In this document: positions 1 through 7,949 of the stretch, one piece after another
Layout of the letters: every line of letters begins with the position of its first letter
Numbering within the stretch: position 1 is the stretch's first letter
Assembly: GCA_002714015.1 (NCBI GenBank)
Contig: PAWF01000010.1
Span: forward strand, 88,017 to 104,033
Direction of reading: 5' to 3'
Source: Gammaproteobacteria bacterium
GTDB lineage: Bacteria > Pseudomonadota > Alphaproteobacteria > UBA828
DNA length: 16,017 bases
Notes under the pieces: model-generated
Told to the model about the DNA's origin: nothing
Databases searched by the model: none
What the model saw: the letters and a program-made list of their open reading frames with translations, nothing else
Made by a program: the position numbers and the translations under genes

Positions 1-77
1 AAAAATGCAAATGGGGAAAGCAGGCGAGGTATATGCATCCTACTTCCCCGTTTCCAAAATTTAGGTGCTTTCATCAT
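1..77 (-). CDS. lpxK: Tetraacyldisaccharide 4'-kinase LpxK, N-terminal fragment (runs off left edge)
   Basis: Only the first 25 codons lie in the window. The translation opens M-M-K-A-P-K-F-W and continues to R-L-L-S-P-F-A, which matches the usual alphaproteobacterial LpxK opening (M-K/R-A-P-x-F-W, then R-L-L-x-P-L/F). The enzyme phosphorylates the 4' position of the lipid A disaccharide at the inner membrane. The first ATG (77-75) overlaps the kdtA TGA (76-74) as ATGA, and a second ATG follows directly at 74-72. An AGGTG sequence inside the end of kdtA sits about nine bases upstream. kdtA followed by lpxK is an established alphaproteobacterial order, so context supports the call. The kinase P-loop lies outside the window, so identity depends on these few residues plus position. 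Confidence 0.8.
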   Translation of the reverse strand, partial: MMKAPKFWKRGSRMHIPRLLSPFAF

Positions 78-1384
78 TTTTTTCTAACACCTAGTTGCTG
101 GTTTAATATTGGCTCAAGTTCAACAAGTGTTTTATCGAGAGCACCAGTAAGGAGGCTTAAACATTTAGTAGCAGCTTGTTCAGCGTTAGCTCTATCAGAT
201 TCATTTGAAAGCCAATTGTCGACAGCTGCGCTTAACTCTATTTCATCATTGACTTTAATCATAGCCAGAGACTCTGATAATGTAGTGTCTGCATCATAAA
301 AATTGCGCATGTCTGGACCAGAGATTATCGCACAGCCTAGTTGAGCTGCCTCGATGGGGTTATGCCCATGCATAGGAACAAGTGATCCTCCAATAAATGC
401 AATAGGGCTCAGTCTGTAAAATAAACCTAGTTCTCCTAGCGTGTCAGCAAGATATATGTCTGTATCAGTTGTTATCGGGTCTTGTTGACTTCGTTGTGCC
501 ACTTTTAGGTTTAAGGTTTTTAGGTATGAAACTAATTCTGATCCACGGGAGGGGTGACGAGGACATAATATCGTAAGGACTGTGGGATGTTTTGAGGCAA
601 TAGTTTTGTGAGCCTTTGCTACTATATTTTCCTCTCCTGGATGAGTACTAGCAGCTAGCCAACATGGTCTGTTACTTATTTCCAATTGAAGCTTTTCTAA
701 ACTAGAATCGTCTACTGGTAGTTTGCTAGAATCAAACTTAATATTACCAGTTATGCGAACATTTTGAGCTCCTAGGGAAATTAGTTTTTCTTTATCTGCG
801 CTAGTTTGAGCAAGAATCAAAGTAAAAGCTCTAAGTATGGGTTTTGAGAGAAGAGGAATCTTTGACCATCTCTCCACGGAGCGGTCTGAAATTCTTGCAT
901 TAACTAACACCATTGGTATATCACGCTTTGCTGTTTGCAATATAAGGTTTGGCCATAGCTCAGATTCTATCCATAGTGCTATGTCTGGCTTCCAATGGTT
1001 AAGAAATCTTTTTACTGCACCAATGTAGTCCAAGGGGACATATTGATGAATTGTTGTTTTGGGTAGTCTGTCTTCTAATATTAAGGCACTTGTAACTGTA
1101 CCAGTAGTAACTAAAATTGTTAGATTTTTATTCTCACTTAAGTTGTTGATTAAGGGAAGAGCTCCAAGGGCTTCACCAACACTTGAGGCATGTATCCATA
1201 CAAGTACTCCGTTCGGGCGAGTTAAATTGGTAAACCCCTTTCTTTCATTTTTTCTTAAAAAGTCTTCTTTTCCTTGGAGAGTTCGTAACTTTAATAATAT
1301 AGGGATAACTAAGGCGCTAAATCGGCTTAATAGTTCATAAAAACTTGGTTTAATAATTAGATCTAGCATTCTATAGTCACTCAC
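74..1384 (-). CDS. kdtA: 3-deoxy-D-manno-octulosonic acid (Kdo) transferase
   Basis: This is WaaA/KdtA, the inner-membrane glycosyltransferase that adds Kdo from CMP-Kdo to the lipid A precursor. A hydrophobic N-terminal anchor (about residues 17-33) is followed by the family's G-K-E-D segment (38-41). The WIHASSVGE motif (63-71) carries the conserved glutamate of the active site. Further family blocks are W-I-E-S-E-L-W-P-N (138-146), N-A-R-I-S-D-R-S (162-169), T-G-N-I-K-F-D (212-218) and the C-terminal GGSLVPMHGHNPIEAA (332-347) of the nucleotide-sugar domain. At 436 residues the length is normal. The annotated start is GTG at 1384, six bases after the preceding gene. An ATG at 1369 is an alternative, since a GGGTGAG sequence lies about ten bases before it; that would shorten the protein by five residues. 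The gene sits between the DUF374 acyltransferase and lpxK, surely in one transcript. Whether it adds one or two Kdo residues cannot be read from the sequence. Confidence 0.96.
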   Translation of the reverse strand: MSDYRMLDLIIKPSFYELLSRFSALVIPILLKLRTLQGKEDFLRKNERKGFTNLTRPNGVLVWIHASSVGEALGALPLINNLSENKNLTILVTTGTVTSALILEDRLPKTTIHQYVPLDYIGAVKRFLNHWKPDIALWIESELWPNLILQTAKRDIPMVLVNARISDRSVERWSKIPLLSKPILRAFTLILAQTSADKEKLISLGAQNVRITGNIKFDSSKLPVDDSSLEKLQLEISNRPCWLAASTHPGEENIVAKAHKTIASKHPTVLTILCPRHPSRGSELVSYLKTLNLKVAQRSQQDPITTDTDIYLADTLGELGLFYRLSPIAFIGGSLVPMHGHNPIEAAQLGCAIISGPDMRNFYDADTTLSESLAMIKVNDEIELSAAVDNWLSNESDRANAEQAATKCLSLLTGALDKTLVELEPILNQQLGVRKK

Positions 1385-1390
1385 CCAACA

Positions 1391-2101
1391 TCAATGAATT
1401 TTATGTCTCGAATCTGGATTTATTGAGCTTAATCCAACCATTTTGTCTGCCTTTTCGCATAATATATTTAGACGGTTTTCAAGAAGTTTACGCTTAGTTT
1501 CCAAGACTTCTGCATTAGCATTTTTTGGGACAAAAATTGGCTCGTCCCAAAGGTAGATACCTCTATTAAAAGGGAGCGCTATAATAAAGCGATCCCAACT
1601 ATTTATAATTTTACATCTAGAGACGGAATAAGTAGCTGGAAAAATTGGCACACCTGAAATTTGTGCAAGACTAATTACCCCCATTTGCGCACGCATACGT
1701 GGTCCTCTTGGACCATCTGGAGTAATACCAACGCAGCCTCCAGCTCTTAGTGTCTTTATCATGCTCCTTAGTGCAGCAGATCCTCCTTTTGATGTTGAGC
1801 CACGCGCAGATCTAATACCAAAAGAAGCTGCTGTTCTAGCGATTATCTCTCCATCTTTATGATGTGATATCATAACCATTAAAGGAGCTTCACTTGGCCA
1901 TCCTTTTGGGGCCATTAACAAGCGTCCGTGCCAAAATGCTACTATAAACGGTTCATGATTACGAATATTAGATAATACGGTTTCATTGCCAATTGTTTTG
2001 AAATTACTTGTAGATGCCACAATTCTAATGAACGTAGATGCCAAAAAACTCAGAATATTTAGTCCTATATTACTATTACTAATTTTTTTAATGGTTATCA
2101 T
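1391..2101 (-). CDS. DUF374-family lysophospholipid acyltransferase-like protein
   Basis: A 236-residue protein of the DUF374 branch of the LPLAT superfamily. Recognisable blocks are F-W-H-G-R (56-60), S-H-H-K-D-G-E (79-85), A-R-G-S-T-S-K-G-G (99-107) and T-P-D-G-P-R-G-P-R-M-R-A-Q (127-139), all typical of DUF374 in alphaproteobacteria. A mildly hydrophobic N-terminus (about 12-32) suggests membrane association. Family members are thought to acylate a lipid substrate, and the position between msbA and kdtA makes a role in lipid A or envelope lipid synthesis likely, but the substrate is not established. It differs from LpxL/HtrB. The ATG start lies nine bases after the msbA stop and the next gene starts six bases after its own stop, so the group is very probably cotranscribed and translationally coupled. 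Confidence 0.88.
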   Translation of the reverse strand: MITIKKISNSNIGLNILSFLASTFIRIVASTSNFKTIGNETVLSNIRNHEPFIVAFWHGRLLMAPKGWPSEAPLMVMISHHKDGEIIARTAASFGIRSARGSTSKGGSAALRSMIKTLRAGGCVGITPDGPRGPRMRAQMGVISLAQISGVPIFPATYSVSRCKIINSWDRFIIALPFNRGIYLWDEPIFVPKNANAEVLETKRKLLENRLNILCEKADKMVGLSSINPDSRHKIH

Positions 2102-2110
2102 CAGCTTAAC

Positions 2111-3910
2111 TTAAAGCTTTTCTGGACCACTGTTAGTATATGATTTTGTAATACCCTGCTGTAAGCGGTGAAGTTTGGCATAAGGACCCTTATTATTCAG
2201 CAAATATTCATGCGTGCCATGTTCAGATACTTTCCCATTTTCGATGACATATATTTTATCGGCATCTTGTATTGTAGATAGTCTGTGGGCAATTATTAAA
2301 GTTGTGCGACCCTTCATAAGCTTAGCAAGCGCGTTTTGAACCTGCCTTTCGCTTTCACTATCTAAAGCAGATGTTGCCTCATCAAGTAATAAAATTGGTG
2401 CGTCTTTAAGCATTGCACGAGCAATACATATTCTTTGTCGCTGTCCGCCGGATAGTTTAGTTCCCTGTTCTCCAATCACAGTGTCATAAGTATTTGGCAT
2501 AGACATTATAAAATCATGTGCACCTGCGGCCTTGGCAGCATTAATAATATCTTTATTGTCTGCTCCTAATTGTCCGTATGCAATATTTGCAAGTATTGTA
2601 TCGTCAAAAAGAATTGTTTCCTGGCTTACTAAACCAATAGATTCTCTCAATGATGCAACAGTAACATCTTTAATATTAGTATTATCTATTGTTATAGTTC
2701 CATTATCTGAATCATAAAACCTTGGAATCATATTTAAAAGTGTTGATTTCCCACCTCCTGATGGACCCACTAACGCAACGGTTTTTCCAGCAGGAATATC
2801 TAATGAAATATTACTCAAAGCAATTTTCTTATTAGAATATGAGAAACTAATATTACTAAAATTGACTTTGCCATTTAGCACTTTAAGACGTGATGCATTT
2901 GGCGAATCTACAATAGATGGTTCAGTATCTAAAATATTGAATACTCGCTGAGTTGCAGCCAGCCCTTCCTGTAAATTTGTATTTAGGTTTGCAAGAGCCT
3001 TTAATGGTTGATATGCAAGTAACATCGCTGTGATAAATGCAAAAAACTCACCGGGTGTTAGCATGTTATCTATAACTTGCCACCCTCCATAAAGAATAAT
3101 TATAGCAATGAAAATTCCACCTAGTGTTTCCATTATAGGTGTTGCAGCTGCACGAATTCTTAGGGCCTTGTAGATTAACTTAAAAACTTTTTCTATTAAC
3201 TGATTTGTACGCGTAGTCTCATAAACTTCCATATTATAGGCTTTCACATGACGTGCACCTTGGAAAACCTCATTAAGACGAGCCGTAAAATGTCCAAGTT
3301 CAGCTAAAGCAGACGTTGATATTTTACGAGTTCTTTTACCTATACGTATAATTGGAAACACTGCTAATGGAAAAACTACAAAAGCAATTACTGCGAGACG
3401 CCAATCTTTTTCAAACATAACTGCAACAAGGAAAAGTAGTGTTAGTGAATCTTTTACCATGCCTGTTAGGGCATTAGAGACTGCATTACGCATTAAATTT
3501 ACATCATTAGTAAGCCTAGAAATTAAATTTCCTGACGCAGTATTTTGGAAAAATGCTAGGTCAAAACGTAGCAAATGCGAAAAAATTAAACTTTGTAAAT
3601 TAGCAATAATTCTTTGACCCACGTATGCCATTAGTATGCCTTGAGCAAACGTGGCAAGACCTTTAATCAATGTGACCACAATTACTGCTACGGGAACCAA
3701 AATTAACATAGATTGGTCTTGATTAATAAATACTTCATCTAAAACAGGTTCCATGAGGTATGCAAGAGCCGCAGTTGCACCCGCTGCTATAGACATGCAT
3801 AACCCAGCGAGCAATAGTCGCCCGATATACGGTTTCACAAATTCCCTCAGGAGCCGGGTTAGAAGTTGCCGCGAGCTCTTAGGGGGCTGCTCCTCATGTA
3901 ATTCAATCAA
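2111..3910 (-). CDS. msbA: MsbA-type lipid A/phospholipid exporter, ABC half-transporter
   Basis: A 599-residue fused ABC half-transporter. The N-terminal exporter domain (about residues 28-320) carries six predicted membrane helices, including a hydrophobic run at 31-53. The ATPase follows: Walker A GPSGGGKST (382-390), Q-loop Q430, signature LSGGQ (486-490), Walker B ILLLDE (506-511) and H-loop H542. Such proteins act as homodimers. The neighbours (DUF374, kdtA, lpxK) make lipid A core flipping across the inner membrane the best assignment; a general multidrug role cannot be excluded from motifs alone. The start is uncertain. The open frame begins at TTG (3910) without a visible Shine-Dalgarno, there is no in-frame ATG before residue 39, and an in-frame TAG lies four codons upstream at 3923-3925. 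The residues before about 14 are poorly constrained, so the true start could lie slightly downstream. Confidence 0.93.
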   Translation of the reverse strand: MIELHEEQPPKSSRQLLTRLLREFVKPYIGRLLLAGLCMSIAAGATAALAYLMEPVLDEVFINQDQSMLILVPVAVIVVTLIKGLATFAQGILMAYVGQRIIANLQSLIFSHLLRFDLAFFQNTASGNLISRLTNDVNLMRNAVSNALTGMVKDSLTLLFLVAVMFEKDWRLAVIAFVVFPLAVFPIIRIGKRTRKISTSALAELGHFTARLNEVFQGARHVKAYNMEVYETTRTNQLIEKVFKLIYKALRIRAAATPIMETLGGIFIAIIILYGGWQVIDNMLTPGEFFAFITAMLLAYQPLKALANLNTNLQEGLAATQRVFNILDTEPSIVDSPNASRLKVLNGKVNFSNISFSYSNKKIALSNISLDIPAGKTVALVGPSGGGKSTLLNMIPRFYDSDNGTITIDNTNIKDVTVASLRESIGLVSQETILFDDTILANIAYGQLGADNKDIINAAKAAGAHDFIMSMPNTYDTVIGEQGTKLSGGQRQRICIARAMLKDAPILLLDEATSALDSESERQVQNALAKLMKGRTTLIIAHRLSTIQDADKIYVIENGKVSEHGTHEYLLNNKGPYAKLHRLQQGITKSYTNSGPEKL

Positions 3911-4034
3911 GGGTGGGTCTAGCTATTGTGTTGAATTAGTGCCCACATTTGCGGACCTCATTTTAGATTGTTTATTTACCCATCATAGCATGAAGATTTC
4001 TCCCTTGCTATTAAACTTCAATGAAGAATTAATA

Positions 4035-4835
4035 CTAGTAATGAAAATTCTTCAGTTTTTGGATTACAGTATTGTGTACTTTGCCATTTGTTGCAGCACA
4101 GGTTAAGTGTCGAGGAACTTTGCAATTATAGGTTAATGGAGACCCGTTTAAAGAAGAAACAGTACCACCAGCTTCTTGAACTAATAAATGTCCTGCACAA
4201 ATGTCCCAATCGTTTTTTGGCCAAACACTCGCTGTAGCATCAAATTGTCCTGCTGCTACAAGAGCAAATTTATAGGCGATAGATGAAACTACGCTGACCT
4301 TATCCTCAGAAAATAGATCAGGCCACCCTGACTCTTGGTTCTCTGAGCGGCTTGACAGTATACTTAAAGTTGCATCAGAGTTAGTTTTTGTTACTTTGAT
4401 AGTCTCACCATTTAGCGTTGTCCCAGACCCCAGACAAGCCACATAAAGTTCATTATTGGCAGGGTTAAATACAACCCCAATTACAGGTCTTCCTGCCTCT
4501 ACTAGCGCAACAGATATTGCAAATTCAGCAATTCCCTTAAGATAACTGCTTGTTCCATCTATAGGATCTACAATCCATGTGCGCTGACATCTTAACCTTG
4601 AGCCATTATCTCTAGTTTCCTCTGATAACCAGCCATAACTAGGACGTTGATTGGTTAAACATTCTTTGAGAACAGTATTAACTTCCCTGTCTGCCTCACA
4701 AACTGGATGCATCTCTGTTTTTTGCCAAATTTTTTGTTTTTTGCCAAATCTCGCTAGAGCAACTGGACCACTTTTTTTAACAGCATCAAGAACTAAAGCT
4801 AAATCATTTTTATATATTTTAGAACAATTGATCAT
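4035..4835 (-). CDS. cysQ: Inositol monophosphatase-family phosphatase, probable 3'(2'),5'-bisphosphate nucleotidase
   Basis: A 266-residue member of the Mg-dependent, Li-sensitive phosphatase family. The metal-binding set is visible: E72/E73 in G-W-L-S-E-E, then D90 and D93 in the signature W-I-V-D-P-I-D-G-T (87-95), and D211 in the C-terminal W-D-I-C-A-G (210-215). The S-S-I-A-Y-K-F-A-L-V-A-A-G block (184-196) resembles CysQ-type nucleotidases more than inositol phosphatases. CysQ hydrolyses PAP (adenosine 3',5'-bisphosphate), a by-product of sulfate assimilation; this substrate is inferred. The N-terminal family block reads V-C-E-A-D-R (45-50) where V-T/S-x-A-D is usual. The ATG overlaps the pmbA TGA as ATGA (4832-4835), indicating translational coupling. 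A pair of 14-base direct repeats lies in the N-terminal coding region at 4717-4749. The cysQ-msbA neighbourhood is common in alphaproteobacteria. Confidence 0.88.
   Translation of the reverse strand: MINCSKIYKNDLALVLDAVKKSGPVALARFGKKQKIWQKTEMHPVCEADREVNTVLKECLTNQRPSYGWLSEETRDNGSRLRCQRTWIVDPIDGTSSYLKGIAEFAISVALVEAGRPVIGVVFNPANNELYVACLGSGTTLNGETIKVTKTNSDATLSILSSRSENQESGWPDLFSEDKVSVVSSIAYKFALVAAGQFDATASVWPKNDWDICAGHLLVQEAGGTVSSLNGSPLTYNCKVPRHLTCAATNGKVHNTVIQKLKNFHY
4717..4749. repeat. Two 14-base direct repeats inside cysQ
   Basis: GTTTTTTGCCAAAT occurs at 4717-4730 and again, identical, at 4736-4749, separated by five T-rich bases. The period is 19 bases, so the two copies are read in different frames of cysQ: one encodes F-G-K-K-Q, the other I-W-Q-K-T. 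Each copy includes a run of six A on the coding strand. Loss or gain of one unit would shift the reading frame. The repeat itself is certain; any function is not. Confidence 0.9.
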
Positions 4836-6178
4836 GTTCCTGCTACAGTCATCCCATCTATCCTAATGGTTGGTGTATCTATGCCAAATCGGAATTCTAA
4901 ATCATTGGCGGGCGTTAGTTCTCTAAACATTGATTTCAGGTTTCCTGCAATAGTAATTTCGCTTACTGGGTAAGTGATTTCTCCATTCTGAATCATAAAG
5001 CCAGATGCCCCTCTGCTATAATCACCAGTAACATTATTTACACCCATACCAATTAATTCTGTTATGTATACACCTTCTTTTATGTCTTCTATCAGTCTTT
5101 TAGAGTTAATAGGACCTGCCCCAATATATAGGTTTGTAGGTGCAGGTGATGGAGCTCCTGAAGTGCTTCGACTAGCATGCCCAGTACTGGACATTTTTAA
5201 CTGACGTCCTGATCTTGAGTCTAGTAACCAGCTGGTGAGCTTTCCATTATCAACAATCTTCCGTTTAACCCCACCAACACCTTCCCCGTCGAACGGCCTA
5301 GACCGTAAACCTTTAAGCTTGTGAGGTTCATCAAATATATCTATTCCCTCGTTAAATACAGGCTTTTCTAATTGATCAATCATAAAACTAGTAGAGCGGG
5401 CTATTGCTGCCCCTGAGATGGCACTGGAGAGATGTTGAAGTAAACTATTTGATACACGCGGATCAAAAATCACGGACATTTGACCAGACTTAGCTTTTTT
5501 AGCGCCAAGTCTACGTGTAGCTTTTTGCCCAGCAGAGTAGCCTAGTTCTTTAGGTGAAATGAGATCATTTTTATGGCAAGAAATTGAGTATTCATAGTCT
5601 CTTTCCATTTCTGTTCCTGAACCAGCTAAAACAGAAACGCTTAGAGAATGTCTTGTTAGTTCATAACTTCCAGAAAAGCCATTTGAAGTGGCTAATGTAG
5701 CTGAGGTCAAACTATATGCTGCCTCTCCCCCTTCCGAATTTGTTATTCCTTTGATAGTCAAAGCTGAATCTTCAGCTTCTTGCGCTGATTTAAGTAATGC
5801 TTCTGCGGTTGGATTTACTTTATCTACAATGTTTAAAAATGGTATTTCGGTTGCTAATATTGATTGATCAGCTAAACCACAATATGGATCCTCAGGTACG
5901 GCTCTTACCATACTGATTCCTCTTTCAATTAATTCTTTTAGAGCAGGTTTAGAAGTATTACTTGTAGCAACATATGCTTGTTGGCAGCCAATAAACACTC
6001 GTAAGCCTAGATCTTGACTTTCTGCTCGCTGAACATCTTCTAGTTTGCCAAAGCGACAAGCTGCACTGAGGTTAGTGTTATGCAATAAAATTGCATCAGC
6101 TGCATCAGCCCCATTTTGTTTTGCTTTTTTTATTAGTTCGTTAAGTAAGTTCTCGCGCAAAGTAGAATCTGAATTCAT
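4832..6178 (-). CDS. pmbA: PmbA (TldE), partner subunit of the TldD/TldE protease
   Basis: A 448-residue member of the PmbA/TldD (U62) family. The C-terminal block G-V-N-N-V-T-G-D-Y-S-R-G-A-S-G-F (379-394), followed by N-G-E-I-T-Y-P-V-S-E-I-T-I-A-G-N-L, is characteristic of PmbA rather than TldD. The HExxxH zinc motif of TldD is absent, as expected for the non-metal-binding subunit. In Escherichia coli the TldD/TldE heterodimer trims the microcin B17 leader and degrades unfolded peptides in the cytoplasm; the natural substrate here is unknown. tldD lies about 6 kb away at 11965-13398, so both subunits are present. The ATG at 6178 is the first in the frame, and no strong ribosome binding site is seen. 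The stop overlaps the cysQ start by four bases. The 139-base gap to ubiD suggests a promoter could lie there, but I could not identify one. Confidence 0.93.
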   Translation of the reverse strand: MNSDSTLRENLLNELIKKAKQNGADAADAILLHNTNLSAACRFGKLEDVQRAESQDLGLRVFIGCQQAYVATSNTSKPALKELIERGISMVRAVPEDPYCGLADQSILATEIPFLNIVDKVNPTAEALLKSAQEAEDSALTIKGITNSEGGEAAYSLTSATLATSNGFSGSYELTRHSLSVSVLAGSGTEMERDYEYSISCHKNDLISPKELGYSAGQKATRRLGAKKAKSGQMSVIFDPRVSNSLLQHLSSAISGAAIARSTSFMIDQLEKPVFNEGIDIFDEPHKLKGLRSRPFDGEGVGGVKRKIVDNGKLTSWLLDSRSGRQLKMSSTGHASRSTSGAPSPAPTNLYIGAGPINSKRLIEDIKEGVYITELIGMGVNNVTGDYSRGASGFMIQNGEITYPVSEITIAGNLKSMFRELTPANDLEFRFGIDTPTIRIDGMTVAGT

Positions 6179-6317
6179 ATTAGTTCATCCGGTAAAAATT
6201 AGTTTGGAAAGCTGGCATACTTATATTAATACCCTTAGTTCAGCTGGCGATATCAATATTTCTTTAATATCAGAAAAAATGAAAATTAAATCTTATCCAA
6301 AAGGTGAATTTTAAATC

Positions 6318-7826
6318 TTATTTCCAGATTGGTTTTCCCGATCCAGGTAAACCTAAGCTCTCCCATTTTTTGGATACCTGGTCAATAATTTGTTTATCCA
6401 TTGCAATTTTTGTACCCCATTCACGAGTTGTTTCAGGGTCAATCTTTGTTGTTGCATCTAAGCCAATTTTTGACCCTAGTCCAGAAACAGGGCTGGCAAA
6501 ATCGAGATAGTCAATAGGGGTGTTTTCAATTATTGTTATGTCTCGACTAGGATCCATGTTTGTTGAAACAGCCCACATTATATCTTTCCAGTTACGTGCA
6601 TCTATATCCTCATCAACTACTATGACCCATTTAGTGTATATAAATTGTCTCAGGTATGACCAAACACCCATCATTACACGTTTAGCATGTCCAGGATATG
6701 CTTTCTTAATTGAAACAACTGCGATTCTATAACTGCATCCCTCTGGAGGTAGCCAAAAGTCAATAATTTCAGGAAATTGTTGCTTTAACAAAGGCACAAA
6801 TACCTCGTTTAATGCCTCACCTAGAATACTTGGTTCATCAGGTGGTCGTCCAGTATAAGTTGACAAATAAATAGGATTTTTACGCATAGTGATTGCTGAT
6901 ATAGTGAAAATTGGAAAAGATTCTATGCTATTATAGTAACCTGTGTGATCACCAAACGGACCTTCGGGCATATATTCATCAAGGCTCACGTGTCCTTCCA
7001 ATACAATCTCTGCTTCTGCTGGAACCTCAAGTGGAATAGTTTTACATTTAACCAAATCAACCTTAGCACCACGTAAAAGTCCAGCAAATTGATATTCAGA
7101 CAATGTGTCAGGTACTGGTGTTACAGCTGCAAGTATGACACCTGGATCTCCACCTATTACAACAGCTACAGGTAATGGATCTGGTTTTTTTTCTTTCCAT
7201 CGTGCATGGTGTTGCGCACCGCCTCTATGCTTTAGCCACCTCATAAGTGTTTGTCTCTTATTGATTACCTGCATGCGATAGATTCCGAGATTATAGTTGT
7301 CAGGTTTTTCGTTTCCTGGTCCTTTTGTAACTACCAATGGCCAGGTTATTAGAGGGCTGGGTTCATTTGGCCAACATGTTTGTATTGGTAGTTTAGTAAG
7401 GTCTATATCTTCGCCGGACAAAATTACTTCGTGGCAAGGTGCGGAACTCACTCTGCGTGGCTTCATTGTCATGACTTTTTTTAACAAGGGCAACATTTCT
7501 ATTGCTTCCCGCCAACCTTCTGGAGGTTCAGGTTGTCTCAGGAATGCAAGCGTTTCACCAATATCTTGTAGGTTTGATGGTTCACATCCCATTCCCCATG
7601 CAACGCGCTCAACTGTGCCAAATAAATTAACTAACATGGGCATATTGTATGTTTCACCTTTATCATTTTCTACATTTTCAAATAATACAGCAGGTCCATT
7701 TTCAGCAATTAATCGGGTTTGAATTTCAGTTACTTCCAATGCTGCAGCAACCGGTGTTTTTGTACGCACCAATCGACCTGAATTTTCAAGGTGATCCATA
7801 AATTCCCTCAGTGATCGGTATGCCAT
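6318..7826 (-). CDS. ubiD: 4-hydroxy-3-polyprenylbenzoate decarboxylase UbiD
   Basis: A 502-residue prenylated-FMN-dependent decarboxylase of the UbiD family, which removes the carboxylate from 3-polyprenyl-4-hydroxybenzoate in ubiquinone synthesis. Visible family blocks are [12 protein letters not shown] (176-187) in the cofactor-binding region, [12 protein letters not shown] (197-207, split by a short step), V-I-G-G-D-P (223-228) and [12 protein letters not shown] (287-298), which carries the conserved glutamate E288. Length is normal for the ubiquinone-pathway enzyme. The start is well supported: ATG at 7826 is preceded eight bases upstream by AAAGGAG. The flavin prenyltransferase UbiX that makes its cofactor is not in this window; UbiA, the preceding pathway step, is encoded at 8736-9662. 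It stands alone as a transcription unit or leads into pmbA 139 bases downstream. Confidence 0.96.
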   Translation of the reverse strand: MAYRSLREFMDHLENSGRLVRTKTPVAAALEVTEIQTRLIAENGPAVLFENVENDKGETYNMPMLVNLFGTVERVAWGMGCEPSNLQDIGETLAFLRQPEPPEGWREAIEMLPLLKKVMTMKPRRVSSAPCHEVILSGEDIDLTKLPIQTCWPNEPSPLITWPLVVTKGPGNEKPDNYNLGIYRMQVINKRQTLMRWLKHRGGAQHHARWKEKKPDPLPVAVVIGGDPGVILAAVTPVPDTLSEYQFAGLLRGAKVDLVKCKTIPLEVPAEAEIVLEGHVSLDEYMPEGPFGDHTGYYNSIESFPIFTISAITMRKNPIYLSTYTGRPPDEPSILGEALNEVFVPLLKQQFPEIIDFWLPPEGCSYRIAVVSIKKAYPGHAKRVMMGVWSYLRQFIYTKWVIVVDEDIDARNWKDIMWAVSTNMDPSRDITIIENTPIDYLDFASPVSGLGSKIGLDATTKIDPETTREWGTKIAMDKQIIDQVSKKWESLGLPGSGKPIWK

Positions 7827-7834
7827 CAGATGGA

Positions 7835-7841
7835 CTCCTTT
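7835..7841 (-). promoter_or_regulatory. Ribosome binding site of ubiD
   Basis: On the minus strand this reads AAAGGAG, a strong Shine-Dalgarno eight bases before the ATG at 7826. It fixes the ubiD start. Confidence 0.85.
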
Positions 7842-7938
7842 TGCTGTATATTAATCTGTGAAATTCTTTAGCAAAATTTAAGTATATATTCTATTAGGCA
7901 GTTTGAGAAAATTTAGTGAGAAGATAGTTATTATTTTT

Positions 7939-7943
7939 AGGAG
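7939..7943 (+). promoter_or_regulatory. Ribosome binding site that decides the start of the 7950 gene
   Basis: AGGAG directly abuts the first ATG (7944), too close for initiation, but lies six bases before the second in-frame ATG at 7950. The second ATG is therefore taken as the true start. Confidence 0.8.
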
Positions 7944-7949
7944 ATGTTA

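Noticed and set aside
3753..4106. 117-codon plus-strand reading frame across the msbA-cysQ gap
   Set aside because: Mostly antisense to the conserved N-terminus of MsbA and the C-terminus of CysQ; composition is that of a shadow frame.
4717..4749. Programmed ribosomal frameshift at the A6C runs in cysQ
   Set aside because: Codon boundaries do not match the X-XXY-YYZ arrangement in either copy, and the zero frame encodes a complete, normal family protein.
6179..6317. Small gene between ubiD and pmbA
   Set aside because: The best frame inside the gap, ATG at 6279 on the plus strand, has 11 codons and no ribosome binding site.
7845..7874. Candidate minus-strand promoter for ubiD (TTGCTA, 18-base spacer, TATACA)
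   Set aside because: The implied transcription start would fall on the ribosome binding site at 7835-7841, leaving no usable leader.
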